Shown here: positions 1 through 9,984 of the stretch, in pieces
Layout of the letters: every line of letters begins with the position of its first letter
Numbering within the stretch: the stretch's first letter is position 1
DNA from: Stomorhina lunata
Lineage: Eukaryota > Arthropoda > Insecta > Diptera > Rhiniidae
Assembly: GCA_933228675.1 (NCBI GenBank)
Contig: OW121743.1
Location: 116,940,542 to 117,004,541, forward strand
Reading direction: 5' to 3'
Length of the DNA stretch: 64,000 nucleotides
Position numbers and translations under genes: made by a program
The notes under the pieces: model-generated
Told to the model about the DNA's origin: nothing
The model's database searches: none
The model's input: the letters and a program-made list of their open reading frames with translations, nothing else

Positions 1-730
1 AAAAAAAATTCGTAATTGTTTTTGTTTTAATTTTGGTGCGAAATTATCTGTCAACAGAAAAAATTTGATAAGATCAATTTTGCCAATTTTTTCAAACAAA
101 AAACGCTGAAATATGAGCGTGGCATCACTGAATTAAATAGTAAGTGAGTAAACATAGGTTTCAAAGTGATATTGTCATATAATATTTTTTAATGGGAAAT
201 ACCAACAAAATTTTTATGACAGTCATAAATATTTATGACAATAGGACAATAGCACACAATAGCAGAGACTGTGAATTGGCTATATGTTTTAATTGTATAA
301 CGTTAAAGTGGAATGAAAACATCTTCCTCATTGACCCAATAAACTTATTTTATATTTTAATTAAAAACTATTTAAATTTCCTTGCTATAAAAATAAAAAA
401 AAGAAAAGAAATTGGAAATTCATAAAGTCTAGCTTTGTTTCAATTTATGCGCTGATATAGTATTCTGTGGTATATAAAAACCATTTTATTTTAATTGACC
501 AAAATAAAATACTAGAGACTTGAATAATACAATTACACTTTATAAAAAAAACTAATCATATGGAAAACTCTTTGTAAAAATGTGGCAACGATTTTTAAAA
601 CATATAAACAGAAATTAAACTTCAAAAATCCTTATTAAAAATTTAGTAAGGCAATTGGAATTACCTTATACTTATGTACATATATCATGGCTGAAAGTGA
701 CTGACTGACTTTCTCTGTAAATTTTATTTT
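1..730. other. AT-rich intergenic stretch, no gene seen
   Basis: Unique-looking AT-rich DNA with many A and T runs. A 77-codon open frame at 192-425 has no recognisable motif and an A/T-driven composition, so I treat it as chance. No RNA gene or element terminus could be supported. Confidence 0.6.
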
Positions 731-896
731 TCTCTCAACAGAATGATGTCAATCCGATTTGTTGAAAATTTGCATGAATGTGATTGGTCTGTTTGTTTTT
801 TAAAAGTCATATTGCCGATTGTATTTAACGATCGTGTTCTGTTACGAAAATTATAAAAAGTAGTCGGCTCCTGGTATTTAGGAGTGCCGGCGCCTG
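731..896 (+). repeat. Hairpin-ended dispersed repeat, copy 1
   Basis: This segment matches the reverse complement of 9,544-9,720. Shared blocks are TCTCTCAACA at the left, GCCGATTGTA and CGATCGTGTT in the middle, and the GC-rich end GTAGTCGGCTCCTGGTA. The right end folds into a stem (CGGC..TCCT with AGGAGTGCCG), and similarity stops at GCCTG (896). No target duplication is visible for this copy. The 9.5-kb copy, which has one, defines the right boundary. No coding capacity, so it is a non-autonomous element of unknown class. Confidence 0.6.
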
Positions 897-1051
897 AATA
901 TTTTATATCAGTTTTTCTTTTGTGTTATTACTTCATTGTCCAAATATTTTGTGTCCGGCTGTATCAATTTGTAATTGGAATATTGGTTCTTTATCGTCAG
1001 TGTAGTAATAACTGTTATTTTAGATCTTTAAGCGGTGAGTTTTTATATTCT

Positions 1052-1404
1052 TAATAAAGCTTTATTGTGAACCGCCGTGGTATAGCAGGTTAGTCATCCG
1101 CCTAACATACCAGAGGCCCAAGTTCGATCCCTGGCCAGACTCACTTGAAAAAATAAATTTTCAAAAAGCGGCGCTTCACCTCATAACTCAGCTAGCCACT
1201 GGTTATTGAGTATTAGGCTATGTAAAACTTCTCTAACTAATGCATTTGCCGTTCGGAGCCGGCGTTAAAACGTAGGTCCCTTTCAATGAGTCTAAAAATA
1301 GAATCGGATGCAGCTCATTGTCTGAGAGAAGACCCCTTGTTCCAATTGGAATGTTGTCGGGGAATTATATATTATATATATATTATATATAATAAAGCTT
1401 TATT
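1052..1404 (+). mobile_element. Full-length tRNA-Val-like SINE with 15-bp TSD
   Basis: The body at 1067-1389 starts with a tRNA-like head. It has an A box in TGGTATAGCAGGT (about 1078-1090), an anticodon-loop match CCTAACA with AAC at 1104-1106 as in tRNA-Val(AAC), and a B box AGTTCGATCC (1121-1130). A tRNA-unrelated region follows (about 1170-1360), then a TA-rich tail (1361-1389). The identical 15-mer TAATAAAGCTTTATT flanks it at 1052-1066 and 1390-1404, which is a clean target-site duplication expected of LINE-driven retroposition. Two 5'-truncated relatives lie at 5.3 and 28.3 kb on the other strand. Internal Pol III promoter boxes are intact by eye. The intact TSD suggests this is the youngest of the three copies. 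Confidence 0.9.
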
Positions 1405-1749
1405 AGAATTCACATTTTGTAAATCGTTTTAGCTGTTCCCACAGTTCTTTCCGACATTCTATTACTTTTAGAATAGTTTGAGCTGGTATTTTATCTTTTT
1501 CTGGCCATCCTATTAATTCCTAATCAAACTTAGTTTTTAACCCTCATCAGTCTCCTTTGTAATCTTTTTTAAAGTTTAATCAGATACTTTAATACTACTG
1601 GAATTTTCGACATGCAATCCTATGGTACTCATTTGTTTTTGTAAAAGCTGTGTATTTCAATACTCACATACAGCACCCAGCTTATCAATACGAACAACTT
1701 TACGTTAATTTTTAGAGATCAGCATAAAAGAACAGAACAAAAAAAAAAT
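1405..1749. other. AT-rich intergenic stretch
   Basis: No gene, RNA or element end recognised between the SINE and the conserved satellite flank. Confidence 0.5.
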
Positions 1750-1848
1750 CGTCGCCAGAGTTGCCGTTTTTCATATTATTAACAAAAATAGGTATTTTGG
1801 TTCAATGTGTAGTTCTGTTGTTTTCAAAAGAAAATGTTTTCTACTCCA
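1750..1848 (-). repeat. Conserved satellite-array flank, copy A
   Basis: The reverse complement of this segment aligns with 11,075-11,185 and 10,591-10,694. All three share, in order, GGAGTAGAAAA or a variant, TTTTCTTTT, CACATTG, ATACCTATTTT, and GGCAACYCTG or a variant. In each case it directly abuts a short-period satellite array. It therefore looks like a fixed part of the unit that carries the satellite. Confidence 0.65.
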
Positions 1849-1849
1849 T

Positions 1850-2435
1850 TTTTTAAATATTTTTTCAAGAATTTTTTTATAGAAAAAATTTTTATCAAAA
1901 ATGTTTATATAAAATTTTTTTTATCAAAAATTTTTTTTAATTTCTATCAAAAATTTTTCTATTGAAAATTTTTTTATTAAAAATTTTTCTATAGAAAAAT
2001 TTTTTTATCAAAAATTTTTCTATCGAAAATTTTTTTATCAAAAATTTTTCTATAGAAAATTTTTTTTATCAAAATTTTTCTACAGAAATTTTTTTATCAA
2101 AAATTTTTCTACAGAAATTTTTTTATCAAAAATTTTTCTATAGAAAACTTTTGATAAAAGATTTTTTATCAAAAATTTTTTGATAGAAAATTTTTTTATC
2201 AAAAATTTTTCTGCAGAAAAATATTTCTATCAAAAATTTTTGTATAGAGAAATCTTTTTATCGAAAACTTTTTTAGACAAAAAATTTTTATCGAATTTTT
2301 TTTGAGAAAATTTTCGATAGAAAAATATTTTTTTTGAAAATTTTCACAAAAAAATATTTTTATCGAAAAATTTTCTATAAAAAATAATTTTTGTCGAAAA
2401 AGTTTCCAAAGTAAAATTTTCCTATAAAAAAATGT
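1850..2435. repeat. Satellite array A (about 30-bp unit)
   Basis: Degenerate tandem repeats of about 30 bp, built from a TTTCTATAGAAA palindrome alternating with TTTTTATCAAAAA. Some units are shortened or diverged, and the right third (2,220-2,430) is strongly decayed. Open frames across it are shadows of the period. Confidence 0.85.
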
Positions 2436-2440
2436 TTGTA

Positions 2441-2829
2441 CCCTGCAGTAAATGCCGTCAGAGAAACAATACTGTTTTGCTATTGACAATGTCTCCAGTA
2501 CTACTTGCCTATTTTGCCCCATCCAATGTTATCTACTATCGACATTTAACATTTAGAGTTCCTACGAAATCTACCAGTAGACATTACAACTATTTACTTA
2601 GTATTGACTTTGTAGTTCTTTTGGTCCAAATGGAGACATTCTGATCAAATCGGGGCCTATTGATATACATATATGTTGACACATTCGTTGACAATGTCAC
2701 CTGGTATATACTAGAATAGTAGTCTTTATATATTCACTATTTCAGTACTGAACTAAAATTGGGGACATTTGAATTGATATTACACAAAGTGTTGACATGG
2801 AGACACATGATCCCAGTTTTACTACAGGG
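2441..2829. mobile_element. Small TIR element (MITE-like), 389 bp
   Basis: The ends are inverted copies: CCCTGCAGTAAA (2441-2452) against TTTACTACAGGG (2818-2829), with one mismatch in 12. The interior carries GTCTCCA in both orientations (about 2489, 2631, 2802). The GC content is higher than the surroundings. It sits at the right edge of array A. No target duplication could be settled. A 70-codon frame inside has no recognisable motif. Confidence 0.5.
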
Positions 2830-2847
2830 CATCAAAAATATTTAAAA

Positions 2848-3390
2848 ACAAGTAAGAAAGTGCTATAGTCTGACAAGCCCGACCCTACGATACCATTAAG
2901 GTGAAAGGTGTTTTTTTTCCTGTATAAAGACAAAAATTTGCTAAATTTTGCCATCATATAAACATTTTCTCAAAACTTATATATTTTAGCAGTTTCCGTC
3001 ATTTGGACTTATGTATATGAGAGCTAGAGTCAAATGTGGACCGATTACCTCGAAATTTGGCAAATTGATTACAGTTGTAACAAAAATTATATATGCAGAA
3101 AATAAACTTAAAATTTTCATTGTCTTTAGATTTACGTTTTATGATTTTTGTCTCATTTAGTGCATTTTGACAGAAGAGTTTGTTTGCGAGCTGTGGTCAA
3201 ATGTGGACCGATTTTAACGAAATTTGAGCAGTGATTTTAGTTTACACAAGCAGTATTTGTTTTAAATTTCATGAAAAAATATTGATATTTGTGGCCAATA
3301 TATCGATTCCGGGAAGTGGGACCTATGGGAGGTACCATAAATATCAAAAAATGATCTGTGCCAAATTTCATCAAATTATCTTTAGAATTA
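2848..3390 (+). repeat. GGGTATAA-type dispersed repeat, 5' part
   Basis: Starts ACAAGTAAGAAAGTGCTATA and continues through AAGCCCGACC and GTCATTTGGACTTATG. It then has repeated motifs of the type CAAATGTGGACCGATT and GAAATTTG. The same order recurs at 27,036-27,771 and, internally deleted, at 18,967-19,232. It is interrupted after TTTAGAATTA by a Tc1-like fragment, so its 3' part is missing here. Non-coding. The 67- and 70-codon frames on either strand are incidental. Confidence 0.75.
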
Positions 3391-3640
3391 TACACGACAA
3401 TGCCCCAATTCACAGAGTCAGATCTGTTAAATAATGGATTTAAAGCCAAAAATTTAACGTCCTTGAGTGGCCAGCATACTCGACCGACCTAAATATAATC
3501 GAGAACGTCTGGCATAAGTTTACGAGTCCGGAAAGCAATACAGCACACAAACAGAACTAATCTAAGGCATCAAACACAGAACTAAACAGTCTGTACAATT
3601 ACATTTCCCAATCGAATTTTGAAGGGCGGAACCACACACT
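3391..3640 (+). pseudogene. Tc1/mariner transposase fragment (C-terminal)
   Basis: Translation shows DNAPIH at 3396-3413, then LEWPAYSTDLNIIENVW at 3462-3512. These correspond to the second catalytic Asp region and the DLNPIE motif of the third catalytic acidic residue in Tc1-family DDE transposases. A stop codon separates the two blocks, and the N-terminal half, including the DNA-binding domain, is absent. It begins immediately after a TA inside the older dispersed repeat, which fits TA-targeted insertion. It is inactive by truncation. Confidence 0.8.
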
Positions 3641-3959
3641 ACTAATTTTATTAAAAGTTTTCAAAATAGTACAAACTAGCTATAAAAAGCAATATTGCCT
3701 AAAAAAACTTATCTTAAATGGCACTATTGATGGCCAATTTTTGGTTACATTTTTTAGTATTCTTTTTCCAAAAATTGAAAATAAAATATTAACTTTAACG
3801 TTACAGTAGCCATTGTTGTTTTATCATCAGAAGAATTTATAGCAGTCGAATAGATACAAATTGCAAATCTAGTGCTCAAATAGATTAGATTATAATCATT
3901 AACGGAGTGTAAAGAGGGGCGCTAACCTGATGACGTGCAGTCTATAGATACATTTCAAA

Positions 3960-4255
3960 ATTCTGTACAATAATTAATTTGTTTACATAAGCAGTATTCG
4001 CTTTAAATTTCATAAAAATATACTGAAATTTAAGACCAAAATTTTAAATAGATCCTACTAGGAAAAAGTTCGATCAATTTATCTCAAAGATGACCTATAC
4101 ATTGATTACAAATTTACATGGACTGCCATCCGCTAAGACGGACGACTTAAACAACTCAGGAAGTAATTCTGAGGCAATTGGTTTACTTAAAGATGGGTCC
4201 CAAACCAATATTTCGATGTGTTACATGCATCAGGGGGTGATGTAGGGGATGTTGG
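3960..4255 (+). repeat. GGGTATAA-type dispersed repeat, 3' part (degenerate)
   Basis: Shares TTTACATAAGCAGTAT, TTAAATTTCAT, the TGATTACA..TTACATGGA block and CAATATTTC..GTGTTACATGCATC with the 27.0-27.8 kb copy. Strongly diverged, and its terminal hairpin is lost. Confidence 0.55.
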
Positions 4256-4432
4256 ATACCAAGAAACGGTTCTGATTGGTCTTAGCTTGGCAAGCCCAGA
4301 CTTATCTTGGTTATCCTTCATCTCAACTGTGGACACGTTAACATCAGTTAATGTAGTAAGTTATAATGTGCAGCGAGTTCTCCCATGGCCATAACCTACT
4401 CTTGAAAAAAAAACAATTACTATAAAAATCTG

Positions 4433-4480
4433 ATGCCCTATGCCCACTGGGATTCAAGGATAACAGAAAAAGAAGAATGA
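4433..4480 (+). mobile_element. LINE 3'-end remnant
   Basis: GCCCTATGCCCACTGGGATT followed by CAAGGATAACAGAAAAAGAA matches the 3' terminus of the LINE at 37,193-37,237 (GCCCTATGCTCCACTGGGAG, then CAAGGATAACAGAAGAAGAA). It is a very short 5'-truncated copy, typical of aborted target-primed reverse transcription. Confidence 0.75.
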
Positions 4481-4689
4481 AAAAGCTAAATTTAAAATAA
4501 AAACGGTTTCCCCTAATGTTAAAAGAGGACGTCCGAAACATTAAGTACCGCATAAAGTGCGATCATATGTTTTACTAAGCACAAAAAATAGCAAAAAATA
4601 TGTATAATGACATTTCTTATATGAAGATGACGTCTTTTAAATGTACTTTTGACGTCTCTTAAATGTACTTGACAGTTTCGTCCACAGTC

Positions 4690-4805
4690 TAGTTCTGGTT
4701 TATGGTCCGAAACTTCGATAGAAAGACCAAGAAAAGGAAAATCGCTCAAAGCTTCATTAAGAACTTGGAGAATATGTTCACAAGATCGAAGCGCAAAGAT
4801 ATTTT
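4690..4805 (+). pseudogene. Short non-LTR retrotransposon C-terminal remnant
   Basis: The stretch GAAACTTCGATAGAAAGACC to ACAAGATCGAAGC parallels 26,367-26,455 (GTTCGATAGAAGGACCAATT to ACAAGATCGAAGC). At 26.3 kb the same sequence follows a readable LRxLGHVVRMDE motif, so this is the extreme C-terminal/3' part of the same retroelement family. It is not expressed as a protein in any evident way. Confidence 0.45.
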
Positions 4806-4811
4806 TTACTT

Positions 4812-4962
4812 ATTTCAAGAAAATACACTGTTTTCGAGTTACCCAAATATTTATTGCGCAACCTCTTCAATTTTTTTTTCTATCGAACCTAAAAAAAACA
4901 GTTAGCACCATTGAATTCAGCGTACTCGAATTATCTTAACCCACTAGGTCTACCTTTTGTGA
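4812..4962 (+). repeat. Dispersed repeat shared with 24.16-24.33 kb
   Basis: Common blocks are GTTTTCGAGTTA, TTTATTGCG, ACAGTTAGCACCATTGAATT, CAGCGTACTCGAATTATCTT and CCCACTAGGTCT. At 24 kb the same sequence continues one arm of a foldback structure. Only this half is present here. Confidence 0.65.
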
Positions 4963-5302
4963 TAACACAGTGTAATTAATAGGAATATGAAAATCTATGT
5001 GACACAAAGCAATATGGAATACCGCATTTTCGTCAGCACACTGTTTCGTCCACTACTGAATTTTCCATTTATGGAAAAATTGATTTTCTTTAGATAAATT
5101 TTTTATTAAACAATTTTTGTTTAGAACCTTTTTTGTTCACAAAATCTTCTATAGACGAAATGTTTTTTTTTTTCAATAGTTAATATCGGGTCAGGTATTA
5201 CAATTATCCACTAGACAAAACGGATTCGATTTCATATTTTCATTGTAATCTTTGAATATTGCTCAAAATTCAATGTTTTTTCTCATTTTTTGTGGGTTAA
5301 AA
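4963..5302. other. AT-rich intergenic stretch
   Basis: Nothing recognised. A few decayed satellite-like motifs (TTTTCTATAGA-type) around 5,100-5,170. Confidence 0.5.
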
Positions 5303-5388
5303 ATTATATATATAATTCCCCGACAACATTCCAATTGGAACAAGGGATCTTTCTCTTAGACAATGAGCTGCATCCGATTCTATTTTTA
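5303..5388 (-). mobile_element. SINE fragment (3' end), copy 2
   Basis: Reverse-oriented 3' part of the tRNA-Val-like SINE: TA-rich tail, then CCCCGACAACATTCCAATTG, GACAATGAGCTGCATCCGAT and CTATTTTTA. The tRNA head is absent, so it is 5'-truncated. Confidence 0.85.
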
Positions 5389-6000
5389 ACTTTTTAGAAC
5401 ATTATTTGGATGAAGATCGATCCAGTCAAGTTAAGATGTTATTAAGAAAAGATTTGGATCCGGATCAAAAGAGGCAATGTGAGAAATCTAAAAAATCGAA
5501 TCTAAACTAATCATGAAATATCACCTAAAAAAAACTTTTCTGAGAATAAATACACATAAAAATGGGTTTAAAATAAAAAGATGTATGTTCATATTATTAA
5601 TGAAAATTAATTAAAGGAAAATTAAAAGATTTTTATTGAATTTTTTATACATAAATAATTGTTTTAAATATAGCTTAATTTATCTATATAAATCGCATAA
5701 CATAAACATAGGATTATAGGTATTTAATACCTTACAATGACTGTAACATATCGTCGGAATTATTTATAAGTTATTAAAGTAAAAACTTATTTATAATTTG
5801 AGCTCAGGTTAACTATTTTTTTTTTAATTTTTCCTATTTAATATGTTTTTTAATTAACTGAAATATTTTATTAGTTTTTTTAAGTCTAATCACTTGAGTT
5901 CGCTATTTATTTCTGATTATTAGTAATATTATTTAGTGGAGAATACTTGAAATTATTATTTTAGAAGAAGATTAGTGAATTGCAATTTATGACCCGCCAC
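5389..6000. other. AT-rich intergenic stretch
   Basis: No gene or element identified. Long A/T runs and low complexity. Confidence 0.5.
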
Positions 6001-6300
6001 GGATATAACTATAAGTTTCCAAATTTTAGTGATGATTATCAGTTTAACTTAACTGAGTTTGATCGAACTACGTTTAATTAATTTTTATATTCGATCAAAC
6101 TCAATTAATTAAATTGATTATCATTATTACAATTGGTCAACTTGTCGATGAAAGAGGGTAGTTGGATGGGGTGCTGGTATAGTCCAGTATAATTGCAAAA
6201 GTATTCAGTATTTTCCATAAATACTACTTTCAAATTGTCTAACTAATAATTAGAAATAAAAAATGAACTCAAGCCTGATAAAACCGAAAATTTAAATTAA
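6001..6300. repeat. Composite dispersed repeat with inverted modules
   Basis: Contains GATGATTATCAGTTTAACTT with GAGTTTGATCGAAC, followed by an inverted TTCGATCAAACTCAATT, so the segment is partly palindromic. The right end (6,215-6,300, reverse strand) carries ATGAACTCAAGCCTGAT, which is one arm of the foldback repeat at 38.5 kb. The same two modules co-occur at 9.48-9.98 and 16.48-16.81 kb. Confidence 0.55.
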
Positions 6301-6522
6301 TTAAATAAAAAGTTCCAATACTTAATTCATATTTTTTTTTTAATTCCAAACAATTTAAATCCTACTTTTTGTATAAAAGAAAAAAAATGATACAAAGGAT
6401 TTAGATTTTCAAATTAAATAATATAGCTAGGGTTCGAACACGAAAATGAAAAAAATATTAAAAAATATACAACTACAAATACTTGCAATAGCTTAAAACA
6501 TAAATTATAGATTGAAATTTAA

Positions 6523-6730
6523 AATGTGAAGTAGCTCAATGAAAGAGTCTCTGCCTGATAGCCATGGGACAGTGAGTTGACCCACGTGAGTAACATTGGA
6601 AAAAAAATATTTTTTCTTGTTTAACCAACCGCTTGCTTAAGTCCCAACTTGTATCCAATTGGTAAGTACTTTCCTCCAATGACATGACTATGTTAAGGTA
6701 ATGAGTTAATTTTAACTCATTATTTGGTAA
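6523..6730 (+). mobile_element. Possible second tRNA-derived SINE family
   Basis: The head GTAGCTCAATGAAAGAGTC resembles a tRNA D-arm/A box (compare GTAGCTCAATGG in many tRNAs). CAGTGAGTTGACCCAC about 40 bp later sits where a degenerate B box would be. A 3' region ends with a 22-bp palindrome of AATGAGTTAA arms (6700-6721). No target duplication recognised. The promoter boxes are diverged, so this is tentative. Confidence 0.35.
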
Positions 6731-6759
6731 TTCAGAGTTGTGCCAAGTTATTAAAGATA

Positions 6760-7740
6760 TATGTAGTTATACTTTTTTCCTTAAATTTTCCATATTAAAA
6801 TGTAACGTAGAGAATTTTTTATTTCAATTTTTAAATTGCAGTTGTTGTTGGGTCACGAAGTAAATTAAGTCATTAGAAAACATAAGACCGGATCTAGTGG
6901 AACGAGATCCAATGTTTGATGTATTACAAAAGTTTCTATTCAACATATACACAATTCTTTTCCCAGATATCATATTTTTGTATTAATCACCATTTATTTT
7001 TGGGGTCCTATCCAATATAAAAGGTCGGTCTTCTGATGTAATTATTTGTCAAACTGCTCTTCCATTAAATTTTGTTTCATATTGTCGATTATATTGAGAA
7101 CAAGAAATGATTGCTGGATTAAATAGCATGAAGTCGCTAAAAATAAAATAGATTTTTGCTTTTATTTCAAGTTTACTGGAGTTTTTTTTTTCTTTTTATT
7201 TCATTTTACTGGAATATAAATTTAATTTGTTGAGTTTCAAAAAAGGAGGATGAGGTGGGGATGTTAAAAAAGCAATCAAGTGAAATCAGTGCAAAGAAAA
7301 ACAATAAGCAGGCGAAATTAAAATAAAAAATCCATAACCATAAATAGTAGTATATTTAAAAAAAATATTTTACTATGCCTTATCCAGAATGCTTCTCTAT
7401 CCAGCTATATCTAACATATGCAGGCTAACAAGTTACCAAGGATGCCAACTGATTAAAATAATTTTAAGGGAATTCTAAGTAAAGTCTACATTACTCTTCA
7501 AAAAAAAAATAATGATTGATTGATTGAAAATCATTGACATCATTGGTGAATAATAAAGAATAAAATTAAAAGTAATCAAAATCAAACTAAAAATGTTCTA
7601 ATTTATATAAAAAGAATATCTAAATAACTAATATGCAAATATTTAATAAGAATCTAATATTTAATCATGAATTTTGTACTATTTTTGTAATCTATTTTTG
7701 CAAGCTATTAATGAAATGCTATTAATGTAGAAATTAACAA
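6760..7740. other. AT-rich intergenic stretch
   Basis: No supported gene or repeat. Isolated simple A/T runs only. Confidence 0.5.
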
Positions 7741-7746
7741 AATCTA

Positions 7747-8013
7747 AAGGTAGAAGGCCAATGCACGCGGCAAGCGGCTGCGGGCGGCAATCAGCTGTTT
7801 TTTTGATTTGTCAAATTTCAAGCGGCAATAGAAAAAAGTAGAACTTTGTTCTACTTTTCCGCGCGGCAGATTTTTTCAGTGCTGCCAGATTTAATTATAT
7901 CCTATTCAAATATTTTTTTATATGAACATTTTTGTAAACAAGCGCAAATTTTATGTACTGGCAATACTACGACCGCCCGCAGCCGCATGCCGCTTGTATT
8001 GGCCCTGTACCTT
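7747..8013. mobile_element. TIR element with GC-rich 40-bp termini (MITE-like), 267 bp
   Basis: The left terminus AAGGTAGAAGGCCAATGCAC continuing to GCGGCTGCGGGCGG (7747-7787) is matched on the right (about 7971-8013), where the complement reads AAGGTACAGGGCCAATACAA through GCGGCTGCGGGCGG. The interior contains a perfect palindrome of AAAAGTAGAAC arms around TTT (7834-7858). It is strikingly GC-rich against its AT background. No transposase. A clear target duplication is not seen. A 63-codon frame overlapping it is incidental. Confidence 0.75.
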
Positions 8014-9000
8014 AAAGACTATGACATTTGCATATAAATAACAAAGTCGGCGTTGAAATAAAAATATCTGGAAAATTAATCTTCACTATATGATATCAAA
8101 AAAAAGGAGTGTTGATCAATTTTTTTTATAAATGTTTATCTAAAGATTAGTCCTTCCAAATTTGTCTGATCACAATTTTGGTCTAGAAACTTGTTTTTCT
8201 ATAAGTATGTAAATTAAAAGAACTTCTTAGAGGAATTGAATTTTTCGATTTTAATATTTTGTACAGAAAAGCTTGAACTGAGATAAGAATAGGTAATTTT
8301 TTTTTATACAAAACTTGGGAGTGCATCTCAGTATTTTGACAAATACATATCTAGTATATAAATTGCAGAGAACTAAGAGTTTATTATTTTTCTAAATTAA
8401 TCCTAATTCGATATTAAATGCGATGATTACCCCATATATTTCAAAACTGAATTTTGGTAAACAATGACATGTTAATATGAGAACCTTTGCAAGTGAAATG
8501 TGAGTTGAGATTAGTCGAATATATATTAGTAGACTTTTTCACAATAATATTAGGGCAAAGTTTTAGTACTAACCAAACCACAGAAAAGTTATAAACCAAT
8601 AATGCACACTTTTTTCTATCAAATACCCAAAATTTTAAAAAACTTTATTTTTTACCTGTCCTACGATATAATACAACAAACTTCAAAATAGCAAAATATA
8701 TTCCTCAAGAATTTAAGTGCCCTAAATTAAGGTTGGGCATTATTTGTGTGGCAAGGGAATCAACAATTTACATTAAATATGATGGTTTTTGTACCACTTG
8801 TAGTAGAAAAAGAAATTTTGCGTCACACACAACATAGTAAAGAGAATAAAATACTTTGAGTTTGAGTTTAATTAAGCTAATTGGGCCTATTATGGGTGTT
8901 ATTGAAAGACAATTTCAATTTCAATATAAACTATCCCATAAATAAAGCAAAATTGTATTCTCTGCTGTCACTTGTATAATTACATTTTTTTTAATTTACT
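8014..9000. other. AT-rich intergenic stretch
   Basis: No gene, RNA or element boundary recognised. Confidence 0.5.
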
Positions 9001-9179
9001 ACACCCAGAAAATTTTGATCTCTCGTTTATATTACGTTTTTTTATTTTCAAAAAATTTTGTCTTTAAAACAAAAATTCTTAAAATTTTAAAATCATGTCT
9101 TCTAATGTAAAACACTTTTAAACTCGAAAACATTATTTCGAATTGGTTTTTTTCGAAACAGAAATACAATTTTATATTT

Positions 9180-9362
9180 TTTTAAATATTTTAAATAAAA
9201 ATATTTTACTTTGAAAAATTTTTCGATAAAATTTTTTTTTTAGAAAATTTTCGATAAAAATATTTTTGTGAAAATTATCAAAAAAATATATAGAAAAATT
9301 TTCGATAAAAAAATATTTTCTGTAAAAAAATGTCCTCAAAAATTTTTGATAAAAAAAATTTT
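9180..9362. repeat. Short degenerate satellite array B
   Basis: A few diverged units of the TTTCGATAAAAATATTTT / AGAAAATTTTCGATA type, related to array A. The overlapping Phe/Lys/Ile-rich frames on both strands are composition artefacts. Confidence 0.7.
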
Positions 9363-9479
9363 TACAGTAAACGGCACGTTGCATTCATGTAATTTACATA
9401 TATATTTTAACACTGTTACTATTCTAAAAATAGCATCAAACCAAAAAGTCTTGTTCGAGCAAACAAGTAATAGGCGAAT

Positions 9480-9975
9480 AAACGATCAATTAAACGTAGT
9501 GATGTTCGATTAAACTCAATGAAGTTAAATTGACGATTATAACCAGGCTCCGGCACTCCTAACTACCAGGAGCCGACTACTTTTCATAATTTTCGTAATA
9601 CAACACGATCGTTAATTACAATCGGCAAAAGGAGTTTGGCAAGTTTACAACAAAGCAGATTTGAGAGCTTTGTTGAGAGAAAACAAAATACACACTGAAT
9701 AGCGCTCACAGAATTATTACTCTAGTCAATTGAATGCACACTTTCAGCGAAGTAGTTTTTAAATTTTTTTTTATTCTCATAACATTTTAGTCTCATTTAT
9801 TACTTAATTCTCTTCGTGACGACCGCTGATTATAACTACAATTTGACAACTCGGCTGTGTTTCGCTAAGGGCTAATGATGTTCAAAAATAATTTTTTCAG
9901 TTTTCCTCCACAATTACTTTCAAAATTAATTATTTGAGATTTAAAATGAATTTAAGCTTGAATTAACTTAATTTT
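9480..9975 (-). repeat. Composite dispersed repeat, interrupted at 9,544-9,827
   Basis: The left part GTTCGATTAAACTCAATGAA / GTTAAATTGACGATTATAAC and the right part (CAACTCGGCTGTG, then TCCACAATTACTTTCAAAAT and a TTAAGCTTGAATTAA region) together match, in reverse, the single repeat at 16,480-16,810. The middle is a later insertion. Confidence 0.6.
9535..9836 (-). mobile_element. Hairpin-ended element, copy 2, with 9-bp TSD
   Basis: GATTATAAC occurs at 9535-9543 and again at 9828-9836. The 284 bp between them interrupt a repeat that is continuous at 16.7 kb, so the insertion limits are well supported. The element begins CAGGCTCCGGCACTCCTAAC, the complement of the hairpin end of copy 1 at 896. 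No open frame encodes a transposase. A 9-bp duplication with no obvious terminal inverted repeat leaves its class open. Confidence 0.65.
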
Positions 9976-9984
9976 TCAAAAAAA

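Noticed and set aside
1071..1140. A functional tRNA gene
   Set aside because: The acceptor stem does not pair, the anticodon stem is imperfect, and the sequence continues into a SINE body with a target duplication.
3928..3960. A second hammerhead core (CTGATGA)
   Set aside because: The box is present, but there is no GAAA at a workable distance and no pairing helices.
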